Of a stretch of DNA of 64,000 nt, positions 44,953 through 56,200 are shown one piece after another (the stretch's first letter is position 1; each line of letters opens with the position of its first letter). A program made the translations under genes and the position numbers. Source of the stretch: Amanita rubescens (lineage: Eukaryota > Basidiomycota > Agaricomycetes > Agaricales > Amanitaceae); NCBI GenBank assembly GCA_015039365.1, contig WION01000179.1, forward strand, positions 1 through 64,000. Direction: 5' to 3'. A model generated the notes under the pieces. It saw only the letters and a list, made by a program, of their open reading frames with translations, searched no databases and was not told where the DNA came from.

Positions 44953-44964
44953 TAAGTCGAACTT
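44953..44964 (+). promoter_or_regulatory. Candidate self-priming primer-binding site
   Basis: TAAGTCGAACTT, two bases after the 5' LTR, is the exact reverse complement of AAGTTCGACTTA at 44756-44767, which is where the TATA box places the 5' end of the transcript. Tf1 and related chromoviruses prime reverse transcription by annealing the 5' end of their own RNA next to the LTR in this way. No tRNA 3'-end complement is evident here. Confidence 0.6.
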
Positions 44965-45046
44965 ATCAATAAGCCTGAACATCGATTCATTGGCATTTGA
45001 TAACACACACTTCGACGAACTTCCGGAAAGCCAGCCTGTAGGTTAC

Positions 45047-46784
45047 TGGCCACGTTGTCAAAACGGATTGGAGAGCTCCACCAAATAGAGCTACACGAGA
45101 TCGTAAAGGGAACTACGTTCTTGACGGATACTACGTTAGACTAAACGGTGCAAAACGAATCTGGGAAGATACAGGAGGGAATCCAGTTAAAGAACAAGAA
45201 TTCTGGATACCACAAAAAGAAACTAGACCTCCGAACGAGTCATACTATTACTTCGCAGATCTATATCTTCAGGAACAACACATCAGATTCGATCACCTCA
45301 CAAAACGTTGGATAGCATCCGAGACACAAGACTTTGTCCCTAACGAATACTTCAACACCCCTACTTGGATAAAAGGGACTGTTGATGCTCTACCGGAAAA
45401 CTTAAGACCGAAAACTCTCCTTTCCATACAGACAACTACAAAAGGCAAAAAGAAAGCAAATTTTGGCCTAAACGATAGTGAATCCGAGAAAGAAGAAGAA
45501 ACAGATCAAAAACCCGATCTATCTCTTGATTTTCTCAGTGACCTTTCAGTTGGAACGACACCAACACCTACCCAACAACCGACCAATCCCGAATCAGGTC
45601 CTTCGAACCCTAAAGAAGAAAAGGACGAAGAAGACCCGTTTGACTCTGACAGAATCGAAGTAGACGAACCTAAACCCGATCCAACTCCACCACGCAGAGA
45701 TCCATCACCCCCACCATCACCAAGAATGTCTGGAGGAAGTACAGACCCTATACCCAACCCACGAACCCCTAGTCTCATCGGAGATCTCCCTGAATTTAAA
45801 GGGAAGCGAAAGGATGCCAATACGTTCATAGAAGATATCGAAATCTTCTTTGACATGAATCCTGAACGGATGAATACAGACCGTTTAAAGATCCTTGCTG
45901 CCCTGAACAAGATCTCAGATGGAGCTAGACAGTGGAAAAAGAATAAATTAGCGGAATTACGAAAATCACGCGCTACCGTTGAAGGAGGCGTCACAAGACC
46001 CGCTTTATTCGATGACTGGGAAGCATTCAAACTATCATTCTTGACAGATTGGGGAGAAGTTGATCCAAGCGGAAATGCATACACGAAAATTCTCAATCTA
46101 CAGAACAGATCGTCCATAAAAGGAAAGAAACAGATGACCTTGCCTAATTACGTCAATCAGTTCAAGGAACAAATCACGAAAGCAGGAATCGAAGGAGAAG
46201 CAGCATTCCATATGTTCGGAAAAGGACTTACAGCACCCGAGTTCGAAAAAGCAATGCTCATGAACCCAAAAACATTGCAAGATTGGTACGACATTGCTAT
46301 CAAACTCGACAACATCCGAACCCGTTCATATGCTTATTCCCCCCGATCTGGAAATGGTCATTCATCATCCTCTCATAACGACGAATCATGGGCTATGCAG
46401 ATCGATCATAAATTTCTAGAACAAGAAGAAGACCCAGAACTAGAACTTATGATCAGATCTATGTCCAAAGAAGAAAGAGAACGCTACATCAAAGACGGTT
46501 TATGTTTTATCTGCGGAATCAAAGGACACATGTCAGGGCAATGCCCGAAGAAGAAAAGAAACAAAGGGAAAGGCCGATTTAAAGGAGGAAGGAAAAGAGG
46601 ATTCACGCCCAAACGTCACATTCGAGCCACATCAAATGATGGTGACGGAAATTGGGAAGAAGAAGAAGTCCAAGAGTCTAAACCAAATTACACCAAGAAC
46701 ATCCGAGCGCTGATGAAAGGGATGTCAACCGACGAAAAGAATGATCTATTACTATCTCTTGCCGATGATAACGAGGATTTTTGA
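45047..46784 (+). CDS. Gag polyprotein of the chromovirus
   Basis: From the first ATG at 45726 the ORF gives 352 aa: a capsid-like region (LPEFKGKRKDANTFIEDIEI, WKKNKLAELRKS) and a CCHC zinc knuckle CFICGIKGHMSGQC near residue 258 that binds RNA, followed by a basic tail. The same frame is open upstream to 45047 with protein-like composition (YYFADLYLQEQHIRFDHLTKRWIASET region, then an acidic Pro-rich stretch) but has no ATG, so translation may begin at a non-AUG codon or the N-terminal part may be lost. Stop TGA at 46782, preceded by a T5 run where a -1 shift would enter pol. Confidence 0.85.
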
Positions 46785-49045
46785 CAGTGGGACTCATGAC
46801 AGTGGATGAAGTCTCAGACACACCAGATTCAACTCTCGATATATCTCATGTAACAGTACAATCTATTTCGAAACGAAGATTATCTGTCCCTATCAAAGTT
46901 GAAACTGAAAACAACACTGAAAACCTCGTTGCCCTTGTCGACTGCGGAGCCGAAGGGATATTTATCGACAAAAGGATAGCACACAAATGGAGAAAACGAA
47001 AAACTCTACGACCAATTAGAGTTTATAACGTCGATGGCACCATAAACAAAGAAGGAGAAATTGATGAACAATGTCTAATCACCTTCGAAATGAACGGAAA
47101 ACGCATGACTGAATGGTTTTACGTATCAGCAATAGGAAAACAAACGGTTATACTGGGGCTTCCTTGGTTAGAGAAGCATAACCCTGACGTAAATTGGAGA
47201 GAAAAGACTCTAGAGTTCCGAGACTCTGAACAGGACAAAATCAAGGCATCACTTCGGAGCATCTGTCAACAGATTGACAGAATAGCTATGCCTGAATGGG
47301 AAGAAGATCTCGTCATCGGATATTTGATGTCACACAAAGGATCACAGACGACAGATCACAGATGGAACACGCATACATTTGAGGATATAGGAAGCTGGTC
47401 AGAAGACGAATATGACCAAGTAACTATCGCACGATATACGCCAGCTCAACAAATGGAACACAAATACCATCAAACAGAGGAGGTTTACACGCTCCCTCCT
47501 GAATACTCGGCATGGAAAGATGTATTCGAGAAAAAAGCAAGTGAACGATTCCCGGAAAGCCGATCTTGGGATCACCAGATAGAACTTCGCGATGATTTCA
47601 TACCAAAAAGAGGAAAAATCTATCCCTTATCTCCGAAACAGCAGAACACACTGGATGAATGGATCAAAGAACATGTTGAAAAAGGCTACATCAGACCATC
47701 GAAATCGCCGCAGGCATCACCTTTCTTCTTTGTAGAGAAGAAAGAAGCACAAAAACTACGACCCTGCCAAGACTATCGATATTTGAACGAATACACTAAA
47801 CCAAACGCATATCCATTACCCCTTATCTCCGATCTTATGATTAAACTCAAAGATTCGGAATACTTTACGAAATTGGACATCCGTTGGGGATATAATAACG
47901 TTCAAATCAAAGAATCTGACAGATGGAAAGCCGCCTTTATCACCAATCGAGGTTTATTTGAACCTAACGTCATGTTCTTTGGATTACGAAATTCACCAGC
48001 AACGTTCCAAGCTATGATGGACGATTATTTCAGGGATTTTACAGAAAAAGGATGGCTCGTCATCTACATGGATGACATGCTAATACACGCGCGCACTAAA
48101 GAAGAACTCGAGATTCGAACAAAACAAGTACTTGAACGATTACAGAAACACGATCTTTACCTCAAGCTTGAAAAGTGTAAATTCGCTGCCAAAGAAGTTG
48201 ATTTTCTAGGCACCGTCATATCCAAAAATACAATAAAAATGGACCCGATCAAACTTGCCGGAATCAGGGACTGGCCAACCCCTTCTACCGTTAAACAAGT
48301 TAGATCCTTTTTAGGATTCGGAAATTACTATCGAAGGTTTATTTTCGGATTCGCCCATCTTGCACGACCCCTGCACGACCTAACAAAGAAAAACAAATTA
48401 TGGACATGGACCGCAGAATGCCAAGTCGCATTTGATCTATTAAAAGAACGCTTCACATCCGCACCTGTCTTAATGATGCCCGACGTTAACAAACCTTTCA
48501 TTCTACAAACGGACGCATCAGACCGCGCTATCGGAGCAGTTCTTATGCAGAAAGATGACAATGGCGACTTACACCCATGCGGATACCTATCCCACGCTTT
48601 AACACCGACTGAAACACGATGGCAAATCTACGACCGAGAGTTATTCGCCATTTACTACGCTCTTTACAACGAATGGAGATACCTGCTTGAAGGAGCAGAA
48701 CACCCTGTCATTATTCATTGCGACCACAAGAACCTACTCTACTATCGAGAACCACAACGTCTTACAAACCGCCAAGCACGATGGTGGAACGACTTGTCTC
48801 GATTTAATATTAAATTAACGCATGTTCCTGGAGCAAAACTAATAATAGCGGATGCTTTATCCCGCCGACCCGATCATATGACAAAAGACGAACCAGAAGA
48901 GTTAATAACAATGCTCCCAAAAGAACTCTTCGTTCGCACGATCGCCGAAGATCTCCGTGACAGAGCAATAGAAATAACTGTCAAAGATGAATTCGCTCAA
49001 TCAATCAAGAAATGCCTAAAAGAAAAAGGAACACCGCCCTTATGA
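46781..49045 (+). CDS. Pol, part 1: protease, reverse transcriptase, RNase H
   Basis: In the -1 frame relative to gag, overlapping its end; first ATG at 46796. Protease-like VDCGAEGIFIDK near residue 52 (Cys in the usual D-S/T-G position). RT: PCQDYRYLNEYT, LDIRWGYNNVQI, FGLRNSPATFQAMMD and YMDDMLIHA; RNase H: LQTDASDRAIGAVL and DRELFAIYYAL, then HCDHKNLLYY and DALSRRPD. It ends at an in-frame TGA (49043-49045); the same frame continues as integrase, so this stop is a lesion or a read-through point. Confidence 0.92.
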   Translation: MTVGLMTVDEVSDTPDSTLDISHVTVQSISKRRLSVPIKVETENNTENLVALVDCGAEGIFIDKRIAHKWRKRKTLRPIRVYNVDGTINKEGEIDEQCLITFEMNGKRMTEWFYVSAIGKQTVILGLPWLEKHNPDVNWREKTLEFRDSEQDKIKASLRSICQQIDRIAMPEWEEDLVIGYLMSHKGSQTTDHRWNTHTFEDIGSWSEDEYDQVTIARYTPAQQMEHKYHQTEEVYTLPPEYSAWKDVFEKKASERFPESRSWDHQIELRDDFIPKRGKIYPLSPKQQNTLDEWIKEHVEKGYIRPSKSPQASPFFFVEKKEAQKLRPCQDYRYLNEYTKPNAYPLPLISDLMIKLKDSEYFTKLDIRWGYNNVQIKESDRWKAAFITNRGLFEPNVMFFGLRNSPATFQAMMDDYFRDFTEKGWLVIYMDDMLIHARTKEELEIRTKQVLERLQKHDLYLKLEKCKFAAKEVDFLGTVISKNTIKMDPIKLAGIRDWPTPSTVKQVRSFLGFGNYYRRFIFGFAHLARPLHDLTKKNKLWTWTAECQVAFDLLKERFTSAPVLMMPDVNKPFILQTDASDRAIGAVLMQKDDNGDLHPCGYLSHALTPTETRWQIYDRELFAIYYALYNEWRYLLEGAEHPVIIHCDHKNLLYYREPQRLTNRQARWWNDLSRFNIKLTHVPGAKLIIADALSRRPDHMTKDEPEELITMLPKELFVRTIAEDLRDRAIEITVKDEFAQSIKKCLKEKGTPPL

Positions 49046-50392
49046 ACAGCCCTTTCTGATTGGACCCTCGACAACGAATTAATCCTATACAAAGGGAAAT
49101 CTTTTATCCCTCCTGACACCGATCTTCGCCGAGATATTATCAGAGATTTTCATGAATCACCAACAAGCGGACACCCCGGTTTCTTCAAAACACTAGCCTT
49201 ATTAAAGGAATATTACTGGTGGCCATTAATGTCTAAAATGGTTAAACAGTTTATTGACGGATGCACGGCATGTCAACAAATGAAATCAAATACTCACCCT
49301 ACCGCCGCACCCCTGATGCCAATCAAGTCTCACGCACACCGACCCTTTCAACAAATAACCATGGATTTCATAACCGACTTACCCATAAGTGACGGTTTCG
49401 ATTCTATCTTTATCGTGGTCGATCAAGGACTTACAAAGGGAGTAATTCTCATGCCTTGTAATAAAACTATCACCGCCGACGAAACCGCCGACCTCTACAT
49501 TCGGAATGTATTTAAAAATTTCGGTTTACCCGACATCATGATCTCCGATCGAGGACCACAGTTCGCATCACATGTCTTCAACGGCATAATGGACTCATTA
49601 AAGATCAAACATAAAATGAGTACCGCCTTCCATCCACAAACTGATGGACAAACGGAGCGATATAACGCCGAATTAGAAGCTTATCTCCGAATATTCTGTG
49701 CCTATGAACCAGATACTTGGAACAAAATGATACCAATAGCACAATTCGCACATAATTCACGCACTCATGAAGCGTTGAAACAATCACCCTTTCAATTGAT
49801 GTATGGAACATCCCCGGTTGCACTCCCCCTTGTCTCAAATAAGACAAATACACCAACCGCCGATAACCGCATCAACTCTCTGTTCCGCGCACGAGAAGAA
49901 GCACTCGCCGCACATGATCTAGCACGAGCTAAGATGATGGAAAGAACAACGAGAAAGACTAAACCATTCAAAGTCAATGACAAAGTATGGTTAGAATCTA
50001 GGAACCTGAAGATTCCTTATCAGAGCAGAAAGCTCGCACCTAAACGAGAAGGTCCCTTTTCCATCAAAGAAGTCTTAGGACCAGTGACATATCGTCTCAC
50101 GCTACCAAGACAATGGAAAATTCATAACGTATTCCACGCCGCCTTACTAACGCCGTTCAAAGAAACTTCCTTTCACGGAATAACAGAAACAAGGCCCCCT
50201 CCCGATCTGATCGAAGGAGAAAAAGAATACGAAGTAGAAGCACTGCTTGCACATCGCAAGTTCAGAGGGAAATTACAATTCCTAGTAAAGTGGAAAGGCT
50301 ATGACACCAGCGAAAACACATGGGAACCAGAAAATAACTTGACGCATATGGAAGACCTCCTTCTAGAATATAAAAGACGAAGGAAACTCTGA
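49046..50392 (+). CDS. Pol, part 2: integrase with chromodomain
   Basis: Continues in the frame of pol part 1. Zinc-binding HHCC domain (HESPTSGHPG...CTACQQ, 49152-49282); catalytic D-D-E core with MDFITDLP, MISDRGPQF and TERYNAELEAYL; then the GPFSIKEVLGPVTYRL module and a C-terminal chromodomain (YEVEALLAHRKFRGK, FLVKWKGYDTSENTWEPENN) that targets integration to chromatin marks in chromoviruses. The first ATG after the stop is at 49229, inside the zinc-binding domain, so an independent start is unlikely. Confidence 0.92.
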   Translation, partial: TALSDWTLDNELILYKGKSFIPPDTDLRRDIIRDFHESPTSGHPGFFKTLALLKEYYWWPLMSKMVKQFIDGCTACQQMKSNTHPTAAPLMPIKSHAHRPFQQITMDFITDLPISDGFDSIFIVVDQGLTKGVILMPCNKTITADETADLYIRNVFKNFGLPDIMISDRGPQFASHVFNGIMDSLKIKHKMSTAFHPQTDGQTERYNAELEAYLRIFCAYEPDTWNKMIPIAQFAHNSRTHEALKQSPFQLMYGTSPVALPLVSNKTNTPTADNRINSLFRAREEALAAHDLARAKMMERTTRKTKPFKVNDKVWLESRNLKIPYQSRKLAPKREGPFSIKEVLGPVTYRLTLPRQWKIHNVFHAALLTPFKETSFHGITETRPPPDLIEGEKEYEVEALLAHRKFRGKLQFLVKWKGYDTSENTWEPENNLTHMEDLLLEYKRRRKL

Positions 50393-50417
50393 AACGTCAT
50401 TCACATACCAAGTTATT

Positions 50418-52151
50418 ATGCAAAATGGAAACGACACCACCGACGCCGTTCAGCACTTCCCCTGGTCTGAATTCTACGCTGGAGAGAACACCGACACCCG
50501 ACTCACCACTCTCACTGAACCCCACCGACCTCGACTCGTTCTTCATACCACCGACACCGACGAAGAAGACACTGACCCGAACGACTTCGTTGATGTTCCC
50601 TACAGATCTTCCGATCAGACCTCGTCTCAAACGATCCCGGTCACTCCCACCGAAACCCAGGAAACCCATCACGGAACATCAGAAACTCTGGCTGTACCTG
50701 GACGAATTACGGAAGATCGCAATAGCCGACCGATCCCACCTAGAAACGCTGAAGACATTAGCGTTACCTTACATAGAGAGACGGTATCTGCCGGTCACGC
50801 TTCGACTCAACCTCATAACGAATCTATTCGAGGCAACGACCAGAGTCACGGTACAGATGGGATTAACCGCGATATGGCTAGCTCCATCATACGAACCACC
50901 CCCGATCTCTATCTCAGTTATCACGGAATTACTACTTACACCAAGGTTAGAGACCGCGTCACTCTGATCTGTAACGCCGCTAGATTACAAGTCGACGTCT
51001 TTGACCAAGAAAGGATAGCTCGAGTCTGGCGACTTCTCATGGACTTCCGAACCGCCACTACCCTTGCTGGTCAAGCCCGAGATCAGTACAATTATCATTG
51101 TGCCGATTTAATCGAAACGTTTGTAAACGTTACGTCACTATACTGGGAAGACGTTCATCCGAAAGGAGGAAACCTGGATCAACTGGCGATAGATCTATTA
51201 CGACGACTTCTCACGGCTGACGTCGAGCGCTATATCATCCTTGCTATAGAAAGCATTGACGATCAAAGGTTTGGACTAAAAATACAGCCCCACGATCAGA
51301 ATAACCGCATCGCTGTCAACCATTGGTTTCGCGCTACCGAAGCTACACCCGACCGACACCGAGCAACTAGATGCATTATGGAGACAGATCGTAAATCGAG
51401 AGAAATCTGGTGCCTCACCGGAAAGATCCGAGACCTCTTGTCCAGTATCCAAGGAGACACAGAATGGACTACAGCCGAATTCGCAGATGGAGTTCCCCTG
51501 CATCAACTCACTAGCGACCACATTGCGCAGATCAATAATGCGATCAGCGATCTCGATCTTCATCGCCGAATCCGTACAACAGGCGATCTCATTGAGGAAG
51601 AACCGAAACGAGATAAGAAGGCTCCTCCTCCTCCTCGATCCGCATCACCCCCAACCACCACCGTTATTCGCCACGGAGTCTGGAATATTCCTGTCCCCAC
51701 TACTCGACGACACGACACTCCGCCTGCTCGACGACCTACGACCCGCAGTATGACCAATGCCGCCAACCAACGCCCTCACCGTTACAACCGATGCATCCAC
51801 TGCCAAGGTAAACATGCCTCTGAGGATCACCATCTTGCTACTGCAATTCCTCCTATGTCTACTCTACCTCCACGCGCTCCCACGCGCCGACGCGATCCGA
51901 CGCCCGGTCCTTCCACTAAGAAGAAAGGACGTTCTCGAACTACCACAGATGCCGCCAATACCTCCGCTTCCACTAGCCGCCGCCCTCATCAGCCGAAGAA
52001 GAAGGGAAAGAAGAAGGCACACCACGCGTCACAGTGTCAGGCATGCGTCAATGGACGACAGTGCGACGGAGCCGACGACGACGCCTGCGACCTTTACAGC
52101 GACTACGGCTATCAGCACGACGACGACGCCATGCACAACATGAACACCTGA
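50418..52151 (+). CDS. Third ORF of the chromovirus, 577 aa, unknown function
   Basis: It lies after pol, 25 bp past the integrase stop, where env sits in retroviruses, but it shows no signal peptide or membrane segment. The N-terminal ~170 residues are polar and low complexity; the middle (VTLICNAARLQVDVFDQERI, LIETFVNVTSLYWEDV) looks globular and helical. The end is basic and proline-rich, with a zinc-knuckle-like C-x2-C...H...HH cluster (CIHCQGKHASEDHH) and a Cys cluster CQACVNGRQCDGADDDAC. An RNA-binding or gag-like accessory role is inferred. A 180-codon ORF in the +1 frame (50425-50967) overlaps the N-terminal part. Confidence 0.65.
   Translation: MQNGNDTTDAVQHFPWSEFYAGENTDTRLTTLTEPHRPRLVLHTTDTDEEDTDPNDFVDVPYRSSDQTSSQTIPVTPTETQETHHGTSETLAVPGRITEDRNSRPIPPRNAEDISVTLHRETVSAGHASTQPHNESIRGNDQSHGTDGINRDMASSIIRTTPDLYLSYHGITTYTKVRDRVTLICNAARLQVDVFDQERIARVWRLLMDFRTATTLAGQARDQYNYHCADLIETFVNVTSLYWEDVHPKGGNLDQLAIDLLRRLLTADVERYIILAIESIDDQRFGLKIQPHDQNNRIAVNHWFRATEATPDRHRATRCIMETDRKSREIWCLTGKIRDLLSSIQGDTEWTTAEFADGVPLHQLTSDHIAQINNAISDLDLHRRIRTTGDLIEEEPKRDKKAPPPPRSASPPTTTVIRHGVWNIPVPTTRRHDTPPARRPTTRSMTNAANQRPHRYNRCIHCQGKHASEDHHLATAIPPMSTLPPRAPTRRRDPTPGPSTKKKGRSRTTTDAANTSASTSRRPHQPKKKGKKKAHHASQCQACVNGRQCDGADDDACDLYSDYGYQHDDDAMHNMNT
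50425..50967 (+). CDS. Overlapping ORF inside ORF3 (180 aa)
   Basis: Open in the +1 frame against the start of the 577 aa ORF. Its second half looks more protein-like than the main frame there (HQKLWLYLDELRKIA, RYLPVTLRLNLITNLFEATT). Either two overlapping products exist, or a frameshift joins this frame to the globular middle of ORF3. Confidence 0.4.
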   Translation: METTPPTPFSTSPGLNSTLERTPTPDSPLSLNPTDLDSFFIPPTPTKKTLTRTTSLMFPTDLPIRPRLKRSRSLPPKPRKPITEHQKLWLYLDELRKIAIADRSHLETLKTLALPYIERRYLPVTLRLNLITNLFEATTRVTVQMGLTAIWLAPSYEPPPISISVITELLLTPRLETASL

Positions 52152-52191
52152 ACGGATTGTTGTTGTGGTCAACAACGTAGGGGAGAGCTAG

Positions 52192-52644
52192 TGTTACAAC
52201 ACGGTACGGACTCCCGCATTATGCTTACATGATACGTCGGACATGTTTATTTCCTTTATGCATACCTTACTCGTCACTCCCCTTATGCTCGATTCATACG
52301 GACTAACTCGTTTACTTACTTATACCATTCCTTATTCCACATATGACGCCGTCCTTATACCTACGTTCGTACTTACCTTTATTCATTAATTAGTACGTCT
52401 CTCTGTACTTACCAGTATAAGTACCTCATGTATTCTAGAGTCGAACCCTAAGTTCGACTTAGCTGTTTATTGTCGTCTGGCAATATAACCGTACTCTCAA
52501 ACTCATCTACCACAATCGTCCTCAGATCCTAAGTCAACGCCTTGACTTAGTATTGAACTTATAATCTTAACGTTTGACTTAAGACTTGTAATCGTGACTA
52601 GAGTTGCTGTTGCAACTTAGGTTGAGATTAACGAGTTCGTAACA
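52192..52644 (+). repeat. 3' LTR of the chromovirus
   Basis: Same length and, by eye, same sequence as the 5' LTR. It is preceded by a purine-rich GGGGAGAG (52180-52187) as polypurine tract. Confidence 0.95.
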
Positions 52645-52728
52645 TATTGGAGTTATTGGACTTTAATAGGAGTGAATAGGACTCATCCTATGGGAGTTTA
52701 ATAAGAGTTTAATCAGACTATGCATAAA

Positions 52729-53211
52729 TGACGAAGATACGCCCAGCAGCGCAGCGTCTAAGTGTTAAAGTGAATACTTACTTAGAGTGGAGTGTAGAGT
52801 GGTGGTGACGACCTCGAACGATAACTCACTATCCTATGGATATAGAATGTGGTGGTAAGAGGAGAAGGAAGGTTCTTATTTGTACCTACATACAGGTAGT
52901 CTTATATACTACTAGTATCCTAATAAGTACAATGTATAGTAAATAGAGGAAGAGCTGTGCATGACGTATGATATGACGTCTAGCGCAGCTATGACGCGTC
53001 TACCGCAGTAATGGGATGACGCAAGCGACTATAGGATATTCCAGTATCCTATGTATATGTACGTGTATATATGTATGTGAATACATATACGCATGTATGT
53101 ACATCTAATCTGTATATCCTAATCTATAGGATAAGATATGATGTATTTATCTTATATGAGATAAGATAAGATATACGTTATCTTATATGATTAGATAAGA
53201 TAACTTTAACA
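52729..53211 (-). repeat. 3' LTR of the Copia-type element
   Basis: 483 bp; pairs with the copy at 60087-60569. Confidence 0.95.
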
Positions 53212-56200
53212 CACCCCCTCGCTAAGTTATCCAGGAATATATGAAATATTTTATACGAGTCACCGGAATTGCAAGACTTATAAAGTCTTCACGGAAGATC
53301 TCTCGTTTTGTGTACAAGTACGGGGATCCAGACTATATGCTGCTTTCACCTTAATCCCTTGTATTATATATTTCTTTTTTAATATTCCTATAATGCTTGT
53401 TGTATACATTATACAATATTTATCATTGTTTGATCCTAAAGGTATAGGATATGACTTTGTCGAAAAGCCAATACAATGACGTATATTGTTTGAATCGATT
53501 TATCAAAAATCGAGTTCCCTGTCATATTGATAATATCCATTATAAAAGCACCCCCAGGCTTCAAGCCTTACAAAGTGTGTGAAATCATATTTTATCGAGA
53601 AGGGGCTTGTTCTACTGCCTTCGCTGTCTCTGATATGATTTATTACTTTGTTTGATAAAGGATAAGTATATATCCTTAAGTGCTAAATGAATATTTTTGG
53701 CAGGTAAACGATAACGTTTGACAACTTGCATAAATATCAAGCTATATAAATAGCGAGATGTATGACAATGATTCTTTGTGTGAAAAGAATCCTCTGATGG
53801 ATATGCGAGTGTGTATATGTCGCATTGTCAAGTAAAAAACTTGACGTGTCTTCCTAAATGAACTATTTAGACGAGTATAGTATCTCTACAAGGGGAGCTT
53901 CCTCCCTTGCAAATACTCTCTGCTCATATGTGTAACGAGTGCAATAATTATTCCTTGTTTCTTTACAAGTTCAAATTATGTGCGCTGACTCGTGTGTTCT
54001 CCTATTATATTTAAAGGCGTCCAACGCCTTATGTGGTGTAAAGGTGACTAGCACCTTAAATCGTAAAGGAGTATATATTCTCTTTGCACAGCAATACGAG
54101 AATATGATGTGGCGTGTTCGCTTGATCGACAAGTTGCACGTGTGACAATTTTACTTGTAATAACAAGTGTAATTGTATGTGGTCTAATATAATTGCTCGT
54201 CCTTGTAAAGACAAGTATGACGACAAGCAAGTTATGTTATAGACGGTTGCCCAGATAATTCTTATACATCATGGTTTACGTCTCTGTTATATCGATATAA
54301 ACTCCTTTTTAAATTTCGATAAAGAGTTCAACCATGTGTCTTAAAGAATATCTTCGTTATTCAGCAGATCGAAGTCCTTGGGTCTTTTAAAGGACTTATA
54401 CTTTCAAAGTATTTGACCCGTCTGCTATTGAACAACAACTGTTCCCTTCTATAGATATGTGTGTATATCTTGTCTTTTGTAAATGATGATAATCCGTCTG
54501 GTATGATGATTTGCATATTATTAAATCCTTTATAATCACTTTCGTAAAGGATTGTATTTGGTTGTGATTCCATATATCCCTATTTTGGTAGGAACGCACA
54601 ACACCAGCGGGGAGACAAATCTCCTGATCTCGTAATAACGAGATGAACTTCATCATTATCCAATTCCTGAGCATGTATGACGATTATTAAATTCGAGCTT
54701 GTATGCGAGCAGTTGTCTCGCGTTGTACAAGTGTACTCGGTATTTCAATCGTGTAAGTGAATCCAGATACATTTTACTGGATGCTCATACAGATGTGATT
54801 CCCTACTTGACTTATACGTGGTGGTCATCCACATTTGTAATATATCTTGGTAATCATTATAAAAGAGTTTTACCATATATGATCAGCAGTGAGAACTGCT
54901 ATAAGTGTCCGGCGCATTTTATCTTAATATAAAGATAATTTGCTGGCAGTATTGTGTCTGCTGTGCCCGACGATCATTAATGATGTAATCCTTTATTAGA
55001 CACTGTGTACAAGATGTTTGATCTTGTTTTATATATATGCTATATTTATTGTACCTTGTGTATGGATACAAGATACGAATATGACTTTAAAGGTCTACAC
55101 CCACAGGGATACGACCGTTGTCATGACAAGTTTTAATTGAGGATCCAAGAACGATCAACGTTCCGCATTCACTCATACTTGTATATTTGGGGATTTGCAC
55201 AAGGCAGGCGCCACCCCATAATAGCATATTGAATCTATTTTTGATATAGATTCTTTTACGACGAAGAGGATATACTTGTATTAACGACAAGTATAATTAT
55301 AAGTGTTTGTATATATGGACAAACACTTATATGATATCTCGTATGTACGAGATTTTGACCTCTAAGTCATTTAAGTGTCAATGACTATCTTTTTGGACGA
55401 TATATATTCAACATGAACACGTCTACTGGGAAGGTATAACTGCGACGTTATCCGATATAGGTTTCCTTTTCAGTACAGCCTATATTAATCCTTAAACAAG
55501 GATTATTCCTCTGTTACGTGTAGTCCGTTGGCAAGCAATGTCCTCTTAACTCTGTTAATTCTTGTTCTACCCTGGTTCTATTTGATCTTTATGCATTATC
55601 CAGATGCAATAAGATATAGAACTCAAACGGGGGAAGTCTCGTCGAATGATCTTGAATATCCTTTTTGATGTTCAACGTATAATGACAACGTTAAACCGAA
55701 ACTCATTATTTATAAAGATCCTCCTTATGAGTTGGCCGAAGCTCATTCATATACGGTATATTTTGGCAATGACAAAATGTCCTTGCTAATACCGCCAGGA
55801 AGATCATAATGATATTTCGAAGTCATAGCAGTATTGGGTCTGCTGTGCCCCTGAATATCCCACAATATGTAAATATTGCTACCCATTCAAAGGTTGACCT
55901 GTACAAGTTTATATTCGTAGCAGTATTGGGTCTGCTGTATCCCCAAGTGATCCACAATATATCAATATTGCTAACCAACCTGAAAACCGTCAAAACTTGT
56001 GTAAGGAAATTCTCCATTGTTCGGATGAGACCAAGAACTAGAGTTAATTAAAGAGGGTGTTGGATTATACTCAAGGTGTTCCTATCTTTAGCTTTTGAGG
56101 GCCAAGATCTGTGCAAGGAACTAAATGTATTCCAATAATCCAATCGTAATATCGTAAAAACGATACTGAGAATCTGTATTTTGAAAGGAACTGGCGCAAG

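Larger units (their letters stand above)
44498..52644 (+). mobile_element. Ty3/gypsy chromovirus LTR retrotransposon, full length
   Basis: Two 453 bp LTRs (44498-44950 and 52192-52644) that read as identical, beginning TGTTACAACACGG and ending GAGTTCGTAACA, with a 5 bp target duplication TATTG (44493-44497 and 52645-52649). Order gag, protease, RT, RNase H, integrase, chromodomain, then an extra ORF. Identical LTRs indicate a very recent insertion. Confidence 0.97.

Noticed and set aside
50418..52151. Envelope gene of a retrovirus-like element
   Set aside because: No signal peptide, membrane anchor or cleavage site; the ends look RNA-binding instead.
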